A stretch of DNA of 58,432 nt from Streptomyces sp. WAC 04229 (GCF_003947455.1 NZ_QHJH01000030.1:1-58432), one strand, 5' to 3'. Numbered from the stretch's first letter, positions 1 through 9,681 are shown. Numbers and translations are program-made. Notes: generated from the letters alone by a model not told the origin.

Positions 1-69
1 ATCCCACCCTTAAAGAGTGACCCCCGGCGCGTATGCCACCCTCCCCGCGACCCCCCGGAGGGCGTCGGC

Positions 70-99
70 TAGGGTTTGGTCCGCATAAACATCAAACCC
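70..99 (+). promoter_or_regulatory. Putative promoter/hairpin upstream of cox operon
   Basis: A TAGGGT box resembling a Streptomyces -10 element lies at 70-75, about 105 bases before the ctaC start. It overlaps an inverted repeat, GGGTTTG at 72-78 and CAAACCC at 93-99. No good -35 is visible at the right distance, so promoter function is tentative. The repeat could be an operator or a 5'-UTR hairpin. Confidence 0.35.
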
Positions 100-179
100 C
101 TGCCCGACGCAGGGCGGCGACCGACCAGCGAGAAGGCCGCAGCCGAACAGCGCGGGCGAGACTCTCGGGAAGGCGCTAC

Positions 180-1139
180 GTGAGTCCCAACGGCTCCGAC
201 CGCTCGCCGCGGCGCCCGATGCGGCGGAAGCTGCTGCAGGCACTGACCGCGGGCCTGGTCCTGGCGACCGCCACAGGTTGCACATACGAGGACTTCCCCC
301 GCCTCGGCTTGCCCACCCCAACCACGGAAGAGGCTCCGCGGATCCTCTCCCTCTGGCAGGGATCCTGGGCTGCCGCGCTGGCCACCGGCGTGCTGGTGTG
401 GGGCCTGATCCTGTGGAGTGTGTTCTTCCACCGGCGCAGCCGCACCAAGGTCGAGGTCCCTCCACAGACCAGGTACAACCTGCCCATCGAGGCGCTGTAC
501 ACCATGGTTCCGCTCGTCATCGTCTCGGTGCTGTTCTACTTCACCGCGCGTGACGAGTCCGAGCTCCTGAGCCTCAAGAAGAAGCCCGACGTCACGGTCA
601 ACGTGGTCGGCTTCCAGTGGAGCTGGTGCTTCAACTACGTCGAGAGCGTCAACGGTTCCTCCGGTGACGCCAAGACCTCCGAGGAACTGTCCGCCATCCC
701 GGACCGGTTCAAGGAGGACTTCCCGGCGAACGCCGGCGGCACCTACGACTGCGGTACCCCGAGCACGCGGAACCCGCAGACCGACAACCCCGGTCCGACC
801 CTCTGGCTCCCCAAGGGCAAGACGGTTCGCTTCGTCCTGACCTCGCGTGACGTCATCCACTCCTTCTGGGTGGTGCCGTTCCTCATGAAGCAGGACGTCA
901 TTCCGGGCCACACCAACGCCTTCGAGGTGACCCCCAACAAGGAGGGCACCTTCCTCGGCAAGTGCGCCGAGCTGTGCGGCGTGGACCACTCCCGGATGCT
1001 GTTCAACGTGAAGGTCGTCTCCCCGGAGCGCTACGAGCAGCACCTCCAGGACCTCGTGAAGAAGGGGCAGACCGGTTACGTTCCCGCAGGCATCGCGCAG
1101 ACGAGCCACGAGAAGAACCGGGAGACGAACAACCTGTGA
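180..1139 (+). CDS. ctaC: Cytochrome c oxidase subunit II (aa3 type)
   Basis: Subunit II of the aa3 oxidase accepts electrons from the cytochrome bcc complex through its CuA centre and hands them to subunit I. From the GTG at 180 the protein has 319 residues; this start is preceded by a GGAAGG ribosome site, and upstream in-frame codons look non-coding. The N-terminus is a basic, hydrophobic signal with a likely lipobox ending at Cys34, then two transmembrane segments. The CuA ligands are visible: His227 in VIHSFWV and [12 protein letters not shown] with Cys262, Cys266, His270 and Met273. An insertion rich in charged residues follows the FQWSW motif, as is usual in actinobacteria. The stop overlaps the ctaD start (GTGA), implying coupled translation in a ctaC-ctaD-ctaF operon. 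Confidence 0.95.
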   Translation: MSPNGSDRSPRRPMRRKLLQALTAGLVLATATGCTYEDFPRLGLPTPTTEEAPRILSLWQGSWAAALATGVLVWGLILWSVFFHRRSRTKVEVPPQTRYNLPIEALYTMVPLVIVSVLFYFTARDESELLSLKKKPDVTVNVVGFQWSWCFNYVESVNGSSGDAKTSEELSAIPDRFKEDFPANAGGTYDCGTPSTRNPQTDNPGPTLWLPKGKTVRFVLTSRDVIHSFWVVPFLMKQDVIPGHTNAFEVTPNKEGTFLGKCAELCGVDHSRMLFNVKVVSPERYEQHLQDLVKKGQTGYVPAGIAQTSHEKNRETNNL

Positions 1140-2872
1140 GCATCCTCAACGAACCCCAGGGTGCCTCGGCAGCGGAGGACTCGTACGAGAACGAGCTGCC
1201 GGTACGGCGCAAGCAGCCCGGCAACGTCGTGATCAAGTGGCTGACGACCACTGACCACAAGACGATCGGCACGCTGTATCTGGTGACGTCGTTCGCCTTC
1301 TTCTGCATCGGCGGCGTGATGGCGCTCTTCATGCGCGCCGAGCTGGCCCGGCCGGGTCTGCAGATCATGTCGAACGAGCAGTTCAACCAGGCGTTCACGA
1401 TGCACGGCACGATCATGCTGCTGATGTTCGCGACGCCGCTGTTCGCGGGCTTCACGAACTGGATCATGCCGCTGCAGATCGGCGCGCCGGACGTGGCGTT
1501 CCCGCGGCTGAACATGTTCGCCTACTGGCTGTACCTGTTCGGCTCGACCATCGCGGTGGGCGGGTTCCTGACCCCGCAGGGTGCGGCCGACTTCGGCTGG
1601 TTCGCCTACTCCCCGCTGTCCGACGCGGTGCACTCGCCCGGCATCGGCGGCGACCTGTGGATCATGGGTCTGGCCTTCTCCGGCTTCGGCACCATCCTCG
1701 GCGCGGTCAACTTCATCACCACGATCATCTGCATGCGCGCGCCCGGCATGACGATGTTCCGGATGCCGATCTTCACCTGGAACGTGCTGCTGACCGCGGT
1801 GCTGGTCCTGCTGGCCTTCCCGGTGCTGGCCGCGGCCCTGTTCGCGCTGGAGGCGGACCGCAAGTTCGGTGCGCACATCTTCGACTCGGCCAACGGCGGG
1901 GCGCTGCTGTGGCAGCACCTGTTCTGGTTCTTCGGCCATCCCGAGGTGTACATCATCGCGCTGCCGTTCTTCGGCATCGTCAGTGAGATCATCCCGGTCT
2001 TCTCCCGCAAGCCGATCTTCGGTTACACGGGTCTGGTCGCGGCGACCATCGCGATCGCGGGTCTGTCGGTGACGGTGTGGGCGCACCACATGTACGTCAC
2101 GGGCGGCGTGCTGTTGCCGTTCTTCTCCTTCATGACCTTCCTGATCGCGGTCCCGACCGGTGTGAAGTTCTTCAACTGGATCGGCACCATGTGGAAGGGG
2201 TCGCTGTCCTTCGAGACACCGATGCTGTGGTCCACCGGCTTCCTGATCACCTTCCTCTTCGGTGGTCTGACCGGTGTCATCCTGGCCTCGCCGCCGCTGG
2301 ACTTCCACGTCTCGGACTCGTACTTCGTGGTGGCGCACTTCCACTACGTGGTGTTCGGCACGGTGGTGTTCGCGATGTTCGCGGGCTTCCACTTCTGGTG
2401 GCCGAAGTTCACCGGCAAGCTGCTGGACGAGCGCCTGGGCAAGATCACGTTCTGGACGCTCTTCGTCGGCTTCCACGGCACGTTCCTGGTCCAGCACTGG
2501 CTGGGCGCCGAGGGCATGCCGCGCCGGTACGCCGACTACCTGGCGGCCGACGGGTTCACCGCCCTGAACACGATCTCGACGATCAGCTCGTTCCTGCTCG
2601 GCGCGTCGATCCTGCCGTTCTTCTACAACATCTGGAAGACGGCCAAGTACGGCAAGCCGGTCGAGGTGGACGACCCGTGGGGCTACGGGCGTTCGCTGGA
2701 GTGGGCGACCTCCTGCCCGCCGCCGCGGCACAACTTCCTCACCCTGCCGCGCATCCGCAGCGAATCCCCGGCGTTCGACCTGCACCACCCCGAGATCTCG
2801 GCGATCGACCAGCTGGAGAACGTCGGTCACGGGGAGAAGACCCTCGCCGGCGGCAAGGAGGCCGGGAAGTGA
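1136..2872 (+). CDS. ctaD: Cytochrome c oxidase subunit I (heme-copper oxidase)
   Basis: Catalytic subunit of the aa3 oxidase, carrying heme a and the heme a3-CuB site where O2 is reduced and protons are pumped across the cytoplasmic membrane. 578 residues from GTG 1136, which overlaps the ctaC stop and has GGGAG 11 bases upstream. About 12 transmembrane helices are evident. Family hallmarks include [10 protein letters not shown] (low-spin heme His), the [10 protein letters not shown] segment with the CuB His and cross-linked Tyr, WAHHMY (CuB histidines) and VAHFHYVV (heme a3/low-spin ligands). The length fits the family. Longer upstream start choices would run inside ctaC and are rejected. 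Confidence 0.96.
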   Translation: MSILNEPQGASAAEDSYENELPVRRKQPGNVVIKWLTTTDHKTIGTLYLVTSFAFFCIGGVMALFMRAELARPGLQIMSNEQFNQAFTMHGTIMLLMFATPLFAGFTNWIMPLQIGAPDVAFPRLNMFAYWLYLFGSTIAVGGFLTPQGAADFGWFAYSPLSDAVHSPGIGGDLWIMGLAFSGFGTILGAVNFITTIICMRAPGMTMFRMPIFTWNVLLTAVLVLLAFPVLAAALFALEADRKFGAHIFDSANGGALLWQHLFWFFGHPEVYIIALPFFGIVSEIIPVFSRKPIFGYTGLVAATIAIAGLSVTVWAHHMYVTGGVLLPFFSFMTFLIAVPTGVKFFNWIGTMWKGSLSFETPMLWSTGFLITFLFGGLTGVILASPPLDFHVSDSYFVVAHFHYVVFGTVVFAMFAGFHFWWPKFTGKLLDERLGKITFWTLFVGFHGTFLVQHWLGAEGMPRRYADYLAADGFTALNTISTISSFLLGASILPFFYNIWKTAKYGKPVEVDDPWGYGRSLEWATSCPPPRHNFLTLPRIRSESPAFDLHHPEISAIDQLENVGHGEKTLAGGKEAGK

Positions 2873-3267
2873 AGATCCAGGGCAAGATGTTCATCTGGTT
2901 GAGCGTCTTCATCCTCGTCGTGGCGGTGGTCTACGGCTACTGGTCCAAGGAGCCGGCCGGCACCACGGCGCTCTTCCTGGCCTTCGGCCTGTCCATCATG
3001 ATCGGCTTCTACCTGGCCTTCACGGCCAAGCGGGTCGACGTCGGTGCGCAGGACAACAAGGAGGCGGACGTCGCGGACGACGCCGGCGAGGTCGGGTTCT
3101 TCAGCCCGCACAGCTGGCAGCCGCTCGCGCTCGGTCTCGGCGGTGCGCTCGCCTTCCTGGGCGTGGCCGTCGGCTGGTGGATCATGTACTTCTCGGCACC
3201 GGTGATCCTGGTCGGCCTGTTCGGCTGGGTCTTCGAGTACTACCGCGGTGAGAACCGCACCCAGTAG
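2869..3267 (+). CDS. ctaF: Cytochrome c oxidase subunit IV (actinobacterial)
   Basis: Small membrane subunit of the actinobacterial aa3 oxidase, 132 residues from GTG 2869, overlapping the ctaD stop by four bases. Four hydrophobic segments are seen: two at about residues 7-23 and 29-49, a polar loop rich in Asp/Glu, then two at about 85-120. The sequence around [11 protein letters not shown] and the C-terminal YYRGENRTQ resembles the actinobacterial subunit IV family found only next to ctaD. It has no redox motif, so the role is structural or assembly-related by family knowledge. It ends the operon and is followed by a strong terminator. Confidence 0.9.
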   Translation: MKIQGKMFIWLSVFILVVAVVYGYWSKEPAGTTALFLAFGLSIMIGFYLAFTAKRVDVGAQDNKEADVADDAGEVGFFSPHSWQPLALGLGGALAFLGVAVGWWIMYFSAPVILVGLFGWVFEYYRGENRTQ

Positions 3268-3283
3268 CACGCGCTGAGCACAG

Positions 3284-3321
3284 AAGGGCCCGGACACTCC
3301 GTCAGGAGCGTCCGGGCCCTT
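3284..3321 (+). terminator. Terminator after ctaC-ctaD-ctaF
   Basis: A near-perfect stem of 17 pairs with one A-C mismatch (arms 3284-3300 and 3305-3321) closes a GTCA loop 16 bases after the ctaF stop. There is no strong U-tract, which is typical of Streptomyces terminators. Confidence 0.85.
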
Positions 3322-3395
3322 CGTATGCCGTACGCCTTTCACTCGTCCGGATTACCCGCCGTGCCGTCCTTGACGTGGCTCCCTAGCGTGAGGCC

Positions 3396-4670
3396 ATGAG
3401 CGACACGGTTCACTTCCAGGCGCGGGGGCGTACGGTCGTCGGCTGCACCCTGCTGGTGATGGCCCTCGGCGCGGGCGTCACCGCCTGTACGGACGACGAC
3501 AACCCGCTGTCGGCCTCGCCCTACGACGCGGCCGGCCAGATCTCCTTCAACGGCCCCAAGGACGCCGGGAAGAAGGCCGACCCGGACAAACCCCTGGAGG
3601 TCGTCGCCGAGGGCGCCGACGGGCGCATCACGGACGTCACGGCCATGGACGCGTCCGGCCGCTACGTCGCCGGCGAGCTGTCCGCCGACGGCGCCCGCTG
3701 GCACAGCACCTCACCCCTGGCCGCCAACGCCAGCTACACGGTGCGGGTCAGCACCGAGGACGACGACGGCGCGCCCGGCCGCAAGGTGCTCACCTTCGAG
3801 ACGGGCAAGCCCGGCGCCAAGAAGACCCTGGGCATCACCTTCGGGCCCAAGGCGGGCGCGTACGGGGTGGGCCAGCCCGTCACCGCGGAGCTGAGCCAGC
3901 CGGTCCGGGACAAGGCGCAGCGAGCCATAGTGGAGCGTGCGCTGAAGGTGGACTCCACGCCCGCGGTGGAGGGCGCCTGGCACTGGGTGGACGACAAGAA
4001 GCTCCACTACCGCCCGAAGGAGTTCTGGCCCGCGCACGCGACCGTCGAGGTCCGCAGCACCCTCGACGGCATCAAGGTCGGCGACCGGATGTGGGGCGGC
4101 GCCGCCAAGCCCCTGAGGATCACCACGGACGACCGGGTGGTGGCCGTCACCGACGCCGCCGCACACACGCTGACCGTCTTCCAGGACGGCAAGGAGATCA
4201 AGCAGATCCCGGTCACCACCGGCAAGCCCGGCTTCGACACCCGCAACGGCGTCAAGGTCGTCCTCGGCAAGGAACCCTTCGTACGCATGCGCAGCACCAC
4301 CGTGGGCATCGCAGAGGGCTCCTCGGAGTCGTACGACCTGCCCGTCCACTTCGCCACCCGCGTCACCTGGAGCGGCGAGTACGTGCACGCCGCCCCCTGG
4401 TCGGTGGGCTCCCAGGGCTCGGCCAACGTCAGTCACGGCTGCGTCGGCATGAGCACCGCCAACGCGGAGTGGTTCTTCAAGGCCGTCCAGGAGGGCGACC
4501 TCGTCGAGGTGGTCAACTCCGGCGGCGAGATGATGGAGCCGTTCGGCAACGGCTTCGGCGACTGGAACCTGGACTGGAACAAGTGGCGCACCGGCAGCGC
4601 CCTGACGGGCGGCGGGGGCAGCGCCTCGAACAACCAGGAGACGGCACGGCTGCGGCCTACGGTCGTGTAG
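3396..4670 (+). CDS. L,D-transpeptidase (YkuD) lipoprotein with Ig-like domains
   Basis: Probable peptidoglycan L,D-transpeptidase that forms 3-3 cross-links on the outside of the membrane. 424 residues. A signal peptide ends in lipobox GVTAC with Cys31. One or two bacterial Ig-like domains follow (about residues 50-240, as in mycobacterial Ldt enzymes), then the YkuD domain (about 245-375) with the catalytic motif SHGCVGM, Cys349, and the conserved His in the preceding YVHAAPW segment. The tail is Trp- and Gly/Ser-rich. A TAGCGT box sits six bases before the ATG with no well-spaced ribosome site, so the mRNA may be leaderless. It lies between two respiratory operons but has no obvious functional tie to them. 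Confidence 0.9.
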   Translation: MSDTVHFQARGRTVVGCTLLVMALGAGVTACTDDDNPLSASPYDAAGQISFNGPKDAGKKADPDKPLEVVAEGADGRITDVTAMDASGRYVAGELSADGARWHSTSPLAANASYTVRVSTEDDDGAPGRKVLTFETGKPGAKKTLGITFGPKAGAYGVGQPVTAELSQPVRDKAQRAIVERALKVDSTPAVEGAWHWVDDKKLHYRPKEFWPAHATVEVRSTLDGIKVGDRMWGGAAKPLRITTDDRVVAVTDAAAHTLTVFQDGKEIKQIPVTTGKPGFDTRNGVKVVLGKEPFVRMRSTTVGIAEGSSESYDLPVHFATRVTWSGEYVHAAPWSVGSQGSANVSHGCVGMSTANAEWFFKAVQEGDLVEVVNSGGEMMEPFGNGFGDWNLDWNKWRTGSALTGGGGSASNNQETARLRPTVV

Positions 4671-4671
4671 C

Positions 4672-4712
4672 GCCCCAAAGGGGCGCGGGGAACTGCGCGA
4701 CAAGCCACAACG
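4672..4712 (+). repeat. Dispersed intergenic repeat, copy 1
   Basis: Starts one base after the preceding stop codon. A small hairpin (GCCCC-AAA-GGGGC) is followed by CGGGGAACTGCGCGAC and AAGCCACAACG. Closely similar copies occur at 27171-27212 and 33628-33667, all in the same orientation behind a plus-strand gene. May act as a terminator or transcript-end element. Confidence 0.85.
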
Positions 4713-4758
4713 GCGCCGCACCCGCGGGCGTACCCCGCACCCGCGCCCCTCAGGCGCC

Positions 4759-5160
4759 CTACACGCCCTGCAGCCTCTTCTCCCGCAGCAGCGCGGCCAG
4801 CGCACCCGCGAACTCCACCGGCTCCACCGGCAGCGTCACCGCGGCCTCCGCCCGGCTCCACGTGGCCAGCCACGCGTCCTGCGGCCGCGCGATCAGCAGC
4901 AGCACCGGCGGGCACATGAAGACCTCGTCCTTGATCTGGCGGCAGACCCCCATGCCGCCCATGGGAACGGCCTCCCCGTCCAGCACGCAGACGTCGATCC
5001 CGCCCTTGTCCAGCTCCTTGATCACGGCGGCCGGGGTGGCGCACTCCACGAACTCGACCACCGGGACGTCCGGAGCCGGCCGGCGGCCGGTCGCGAGCCG
5101 CACCTGTTCGCGGGTGTTGGAGTCGTCGCTGTAGACCAGCACCGTGGCGGTCGCCTGCAT
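4759..5160 (-). CDS. Stand-alone degenerate response-regulator receiver protein
   Basis: 133 residues with a CheY-like layout: hydrophobic first strand, acidic pair at Asp12-Asp13 and a putative acceptor Asp61 in VCVLDGE. The conserved Thr/Ser and the Lys before Pro are not evident (LLLIAR and TLPVEP occupy those places), so it may be a pseudo-receiver that does not use normal phosphorylation. No output domain is attached and no kinase is adjacent. The ATG has GGAGGA a few bases upstream. It is convergent with the L,D-transpeptidase gene and divergent from ctaE. The function is unknown. Confidence 0.75.
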   Translation of the reverse strand: MQATATVLVYSDDSNTREQVRLATGRRPAPDVPVVEFVECATPAAVIKELDKGGIDVCVLDGEAVPMGGMGVCRQIKDEVFMCPPVLLLIARPQDAWLATWSRAEAAVTLPVEPVEFAGALAALLREKRLQGV

Positions 5161-5356
5161 GCTTCCTCCGATACGCGGTGAAGACCGGTAAGGCTGTCGT
5201 GGCTGTCGTAGCCCGTTGAGCCGGATGCTACTCCCTTGAACACCTCGTCAACACCGGTTGGGACACGGCTTCGACGGGCCGTTCGATGGGCCATACGGGC
5301 AGTACAGACGGGGCGGACACTCCGAACGGCACCCCCCGGGGTGAGGGCGGGATAAG

Positions 5357-5377
5357 CGACCGACATAATGTCGGTCG
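5357..5377. promoter_or_regulatory. 21-base perfect palindrome over the ctaE start
   Basis: Ten-base arms (CGACCGACAT and its exact reverse complement) flank a single A at 5367. The palindrome covers the ATG at 5368 and contains CATAAT at 5364-5369, a plausible -10 element. It may be an operator for a dimeric repressor or a start-masking hairpin. Confidence 0.6.
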
Positions 5378-5988
5378 TGGCGACAGCAACGACAGTAGAA
5401 ACCGGGCACGCGCACCCGTCGGTCAACCGGCCGAACCTCACCAGCGTCGGAACCATCATCTGGTTGAGTTCCGAGCTGATGTTCTTCGCGGCCCTCTTCG
5501 CGATGTACTTCACCCTGCGATCGGTGACCGGCCCGGACTTCTGGTCCGAGAAGGCCGACGCGCTGAACTTCCCGTTCTCCGCGACGAACACCACGATCCT
5601 GGTGCTCTCCTCCCTCACCTGCCAGCTCGGCGTGTTCGCGGCCGAGCGCGGTGACGTGAAGAAGCTCCGGATGTGGTTCATCGTCACCTTCGTGATGGGT
5701 GCGATCTTCATCGGCGGTCAGGTGTTCGAGTACACCGAGCTGGTCAAGCACGAGGGCCTCTCGCTCTCGTCCGACCCGTACGGCTCGGCGTTCTACCTGA
5801 CCACCGGCTTCCACGGACTGCACGTGACGGGCGGCCTCATCGCCTTCCTGCTGGTCCTCGGCCGCACCTACGCGGCCCGGAGGTTCACCCACGAGCAGGC
5901 GACCGCGGCCATCGTCGTGTCCTATTACTGGCACTTCGTCGATGTCGTCTGGATCGGCCTCTTCGCCACGATCTACATGATCAAGTAG
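5368..5988 (+). CDS. ctaE: Cytochrome c oxidase subunit III
   Basis: Core membrane subunit that stabilises subunit I of the aa3 oxidase. 206 residues from ATG 5368, with five transmembrane helices; family motifs are [28 protein letters not shown] and [15 protein letters not shown] with the conserved Glu and His residues. Separation from ctaCDF and linkage to qcrCAB is the normal actinobacterial arrangement. The start is uncertain: no good ribosome site precedes ATG 5368, which lies in a perfect palindrome. GTG 5377, nine bases downstream and in frame, is seven bases after CATAAT and could start a leaderless message three residues shorter. Confidence 0.94.
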   Translation: MSVVATATTVETGHAHPSVNRPNLTSVGTIIWLSSELMFFAALFAMYFTLRSVTGPDFWSEKADALNFPFSATNTTILVLSSLTCQLGVFAAERGDVKKLRMWFIVTFVMGAIFIGGQVFEYTELVKHEGLSLSSDPYGSAFYLTTGFHGLHVTGGLIAFLLVLGRTYAARRFTHEQATAAIVVSYYWHFVDVVWIGLFATIYMIK

Positions 5989-6053
5989 TCGCGGCACGCA
6001 CCCGCGCAATACCAGAAGCATCGACGCAGAAGATCCTGACACCGGGGTAATCC

Positions 6054-6863
6054 GTGAAAAAGCTCTCCGCACGACGACGCCATCCGCTGGCGGCGCTCGT
6101 CGTCCTACTCCTCGCGCTGGCATGCACAGGGGGGCTGTACGCCGCGTTCGCACCCGCGAGCAAGGCGCAGGCCGATGAAACCGCCCAGTCCCTCGCCATC
6201 GACGAGGGCAAGAAGCTCTACGCCGTCGGCTGTGCCAGTTGCCACGGCACCGGAGGGCAGGGCACCACCGACGGCCCGAGCCTGGTGGGCGTGGGCGCCG
6301 CCGCCGTCGACTTCCAGGTCGGCACCGGCCGCATGCCGGCCCAGCAGCCCGGCGCGCAGGTCCCGAAGAAGAAGGTCATCTACTCCCAGGCGGAGATCGA
6401 CCAGCTCGCGGCCTACATCGCCTCGCTGGGTGCCGGTCCCGCCGTCCCCTCGGAGGAGAAGTACGGCCCGGAGGGCGCGGACATCGCCAAGGGCGGCGAG
6501 CTGTTCCGCACCAACTGCGCGCAGTGCCACAACTTCACCGGCAAGGGCGGCGCCCTGACGCACGGCAAGTACGCGCCGACCCTCGAGGGTGTCGACCCCA
6601 AGCACATCTACGAGGCCATGCAGACCGGCCCGCAGAACATGCCCTCCTTCCCCGACACCACGCTGTCGGAGCAGAACAAGAAGGACATCATCGCCTACCT
6701 GGACGCGGTCAACGGTGACGACACCGTCGAGCCCGGTGGTCTCAGCCTCGGCGGACTGGGTCCGGTCAGTGAGGGTCTGTTCGCGTGGGTCTTCGGACTG
6801 GGCGCGCTGATCGCGGTCGCCGTCTGGGTCGCCGCTCGGACCGCAAAGGCCAAGAAGTCATGA
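6054..6863 (+). CDS. qcrC: Cytochrome bcc complex, diheme cytochrome c subunit
   Basis: Membrane-anchored diheme cytochrome cc that passes electrons from the Rieske protein towards the oxidase, replacing a soluble cytochrome c. 269 residues from GTG 6054. It has an N-terminal hydrophobic segment (about 11-33), two heme c motifs CASCH (Cys60-His64) and CAQCH (Cys155-His159) in two cytochrome c folds, a linker, and a C-terminal transmembrane helix (about 240-262) followed by a Lys-rich end. Two hemes in one chain are diagnostic of the actinobacterial bcc-aa3 supercomplex. It sits 65 bases after ctaE, and its stop overlaps the qcrA start. Confidence 0.95.
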   Translation: MKKLSARRRHPLAALVVLLLALACTGGLYAAFAPASKAQADETAQSLAIDEGKKLYAVGCASCHGTGGQGTTDGPSLVGVGAAAVDFQVGTGRMPAQQPGAQVPKKKVIYSQAEIDQLAAYIASLGAGPAVPSEEKYGPEGADIAKGGELFRTNCAQCHNFTGKGGALTHGKYAPTLEGVDPKHIYEAMQTGPQNMPSFPDTTLSEQNKKDIIAYLDAVNGDDTVEPGGLSLGGLGPVSEGLFAWVFGLGALIAVAVWVAARTAKAKKS

Positions 6864-7918
6864 GTAGCCAAGACATTCCAGAAGAGAACCTGCCCGCTGA
6901 GCAGGGCCACGCGCACGGCGCGGTGAAGGTCGCGGACGAGGAGAACCCGTTCGCCGACCCGGGGCTGCCGCCCCACGAGCACCGGATCCAGGACATCGAC
7001 GAGCGGGCCGCCAAGCGGTCCGAGCGCACGGTCGCCCTGCTGTTCACGGTGTCGATGCTGGCCACCATCGGCTTCATCGCCTCGTTCGTGGCGATCCCGG
7101 TCGACAAGTCGGTCTACATCTGGCCGCTCGGTCACATCAGCGCGCTGAACTTCGCGCTCGGCATGACGCTCGGCGTCGCGCTGTTCGCCATCGGCGCGGG
7201 CGCGGTCCACTGGGCCCGCACCCTGATGTCCGACGAGGAGGTCGCCGACGAGCGGCACGCGATCGAGGCCGACACCGAGACCCGTGCCAAGGTCCACGCG
7301 GACTTCAAGCAGGGCGCCAAGGAGTCCGTGATCGGGCGCCGCAAGCTGATCCGCAACACGATGCTGGGCGCGCTCACCCTGGTGCCGCTCTCCGGCGTCG
7401 TCCTGCTGCGCGACCTCGGCCCGCTGCCCGGCACCAGCCTCCGCCACACCATGTGGTCCAAGGGCAAGCTGCTCGTCAACATGAACACCAACGAGCCGCT
7501 GCGTCCCGCCGACGTCGCGGTGGGCTCCCTCACCTTCGCCAAGCCCGAGGGCCTGGAGGAGCACGACGAGGGGTTCATGAACGAGATCGCCAAGGCGGCC
7601 CTGATGATCATCCGGCTGGAGCCGGACGCCATCAAGGACAAGCGCGAGCTCGAGTGGTCGCACGAGGGCATCGTGGCGTACTCGAAGATCTGCACCCACG
7701 TCGGTTGCCCGATCTCCCTGTACGAGCAGCAGACGCACCACGCGCTCTGCCCCTGCCACCAGTCCACCTTCGACCTTGCCGACGGTGCCCGGGTGATCTT
7801 CGGTCCCGCGGGTCACGCCCTGCCGCAGCTGCGCATCGGCGTGAACGACGAGGGGTACCTCGAAGCGCTCGGCGACTTCGACGAGCCCGTCGGTCCTTCC
7901 TTCTGGGAGCGCGGATGA
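6860..7918 (+). CDS. qcrA: Cytochrome bcc complex, Rieske iron-sulfur subunit
   Basis: Rieske subunit that oxidises menaquinol at the Qo site. 352 residues from ATG 6860 (ATGA overlap with qcrC). The N-terminus is long and acidic, then three transmembrane segments (about residues 60-80, 95-115 and 165-185), the actinobacterial pattern rather than the single helix of proteobacteria. The 2Fe-2S site is present: CTHVGC with Cys278 and His280, and CPCHQS with Cys297 and His300; Cys283 and Cys299 are the expected disulfide pair. The ATGA overlap with qcrB implies a co-translated qcrCAB unit. Confidence 0.95.
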   Translation: MSSQDIPEENLPAEQGHAHGAVKVADEENPFADPGLPPHEHRIQDIDERAAKRSERTVALLFTVSMLATIGFIASFVAIPVDKSVYIWPLGHISALNFALGMTLGVALFAIGAGAVHWARTLMSDEEVADERHAIEADTETRAKVHADFKQGAKESVIGRRKLIRNTMLGALTLVPLSGVVLLRDLGPLPGTSLRHTMWSKGKLLVNMNTNEPLRPADVAVGSLTFAKPEGLEEHDEGFMNEIAKAALMIIRLEPDAIKDKRELEWSHEGIVAYSKICTHVGCPISLYEQQTHHALCPCHQSTFDLADGARVIFGPAGHALPQLRIGVNDEGYLEALGDFDEPVGPSFWERG

Positions 7919-9552
7919 GTACTACACCCAACGAAGCCCCGCGCTCTCGCGGGAAGGCACCGGCCGGCGAGCGCGTCGCCGACTGGGCCGACGGCCGGCT
8001 GGGGATCTACTCCCTGGCCAAGGCCAACATGCGCAAGATCTTCCCCGACCACTGGTCGTTCATGCTGGGTGAGATCTGCCTCTACAGCTTCATCATCATC
8101 ATCCTCACGGGTGTGTACCTGACGCTGTTCTTCCACCCGTCGATGAACGAGGTCACGTACCACGGCTCGTACGTGCCCCTCCAGGGCCAGCTGATGAGTG
8201 AGGCGTACGCCTCCACGCTGGACATCAGCTTCGACGTCCGCGGCGGTCTGCTCATCCGGCAGATCCACCACTGGGCGGCGCTGATCTTCCTGGCCGGCAT
8301 GTTCGTGCACATGATGCGCGTCTTCTTCACCGGCGCGTTCCGCAAGCCGCGTGAGATCAACTGGCTGTTCGGCTTCCTGCTGCTCGTCCTCGGCATGTTC
8401 ACCGGCTTCACCGGTTACTCGCTCCCGGACGACCTGCTCTCCGGCACCGGTATCCGCTTCATGGAGGGCGCGATCCTGTCCGTGCCGATCGTCGGCACGT
8501 ACATCTCGTTCTTCCTGTTCGGCGGGGAGTTCCCCGGACACGACTTCGTGGCCCGGTTCTACTCGATCCACATCCTGCTGCTGCCGGGCATCATGCTCGG
8601 CCTGGTGGTCGGCCACCTGATCCTGGTCTTCTACCACAAGCACACGCAGTTCGCGGGTCCCGGCAAGACCAACAAGAACGTCGTCGGCATGCCGCTGCTG
8701 CCGGTGTACATGGCGAAGGCCGGAGGCTTCTTCTTCCTGGTCTTCGGTGTGATCGCCGCCGTCTCGGCCATCGCCACGATCAACCCGATCTGGGCCATCG
8801 GCCCCTACCGGCCGGACCAGGTCTCCACCGGCGCACAGCCCGACTGGTACATGGGCTTCTCCGAGGGCCTGATCCGCGTGATGCCGGGCTGGGAGATCAA
8901 CTTCTGGGGTCACACACTCGCCCTGGGCGTGTTCATCCCGCTGCTGATCTTCCCGCTGGTACTGGTCGCGATCGCGGTGTACCCGTTCATCGAGTCCTGG
9001 GTCACCGGGGACAAGCGCGAGCACCACATCCTGGACCGCCCGCGCAACGCCCCGACGCGCACCGCCTTCGGCGTCGCCTGGATGACGGTGTACTTCGTGC
9101 TGCTGATCGGTGGCGGCAACGACCTGTGGGCCACCCACTTCCACCTGTCGATCAACGCGATCACCTGGTTCGTCCGCATCGCGTTCTTCGTCGGGCCGGT
9201 CCTCGCGTTCATCGCCACCAAGCGGATCTGCCTCGGCCTCCAGCGCCGGGACAAGGAGAAGGTGCTGCACGGCCGCGAGTCGGGCATCATCAAGCGCCTG
9301 CCGCACGGTGAGTTCATCGAGGTGCACGAGCCGCTCAGCCAGGAGCAGCTGCACACCCTCACCGCGCACGAGCAGTACAAGCCGGCCGAGATCGGCCCGA
9401 CGGTCGACGAGAACGGCGTCGAGCGCAAGGTCTCCCGCGGCGAGAAGCTCCGCGCCAAGCTGAGCGAGTCGTACTACGGCGAGGAGTCGCAGATTCCGAA
9501 GCCGACCGTCGAGGAGTACAAGGAGATCACGAGCGGCCACGGCCACCACTGA
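7915..9552 (+). CDS. qcrB: Cytochrome bcc complex, cytochrome b subunit
   Basis: Cytochrome b, holding the two b hemes and the quinol sites Qo and Qi. 545 residues from ATG 7915, overlapping qcrA by four bases. Heme ligands are seen in QIHHWAAL with HMMRVFF and in the later SIHILLLPG with GHLILVFYHKH. The Qo region includes a PDWYMGFSEG stretch, close to the conserved family segment. Eight or more transmembrane helices are followed by a hydrophilic C-terminal extension of roughly 120 residues, usual in actinobacteria. It ends the ctaE-qcrCAB unit and is followed by a strong terminator. Confidence 0.96.
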   Translation: MSTTPNEAPRSRGKAPAGERVADWADGRLGIYSLAKANMRKIFPDHWSFMLGEICLYSFIIIILTGVYLTLFFHPSMNEVTYHGSYVPLQGQLMSEAYASTLDISFDVRGGLLIRQIHHWAALIFLAGMFVHMMRVFFTGAFRKPREINWLFGFLLLVLGMFTGFTGYSLPDDLLSGTGIRFMEGAILSVPIVGTYISFFLFGGEFPGHDFVARFYSIHILLLPGIMLGLVVGHLILVFYHKHTQFAGPGKTNKNVVGMPLLPVYMAKAGGFFFLVFGVIAAVSAIATINPIWAIGPYRPDQVSTGAQPDWYMGFSEGLIRVMPGWEINFWGHTLALGVFIPLLIFPLVLVAIAVYPFIESWVTGDKREHHILDRPRNAPTRTAFGVAWMTVYFVLLIGGGNDLWATHFHLSINAITWFVRIAFFVGPVLAFIATKRICLGLQRRDKEKVLHGRESGIIKRLPHGEFIEVHEPLSQEQLHTLTAHEQYKPAEIGPTVDENGVERKVSRGEKLRAKLSESYYGEESQIPKPTVEEYKEITSGHGHH

Positions 9553-9577
9553 CCCTCCTGCGTCGCCACACCACGGT

Positions 9578-9614
9578 CGAAGGGCCCCGTCCGTTCCGCG
9601 GACGGGGCCCTTCG
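9578..9614 (+). terminator. Terminator after qcrB
   Basis: Perfect 16-pair stem, arms 9578-9593 and 9599-9614, loop TTCCG, beginning 26 bases after the qcrB stop. Confidence 0.88.
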
Positions 9615-9681
9615 CCGTGCCCGGGGCTGGATAGGGTGGGACCACACTCCTTCTCACGACCTACGACCATCAGGAGCGACC

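Noticed and set aside
1076..2830. Long minus-strand frame opposite ctaD
   Set aside because: Antisense shadow of a clearly conserved oxidase subunit.
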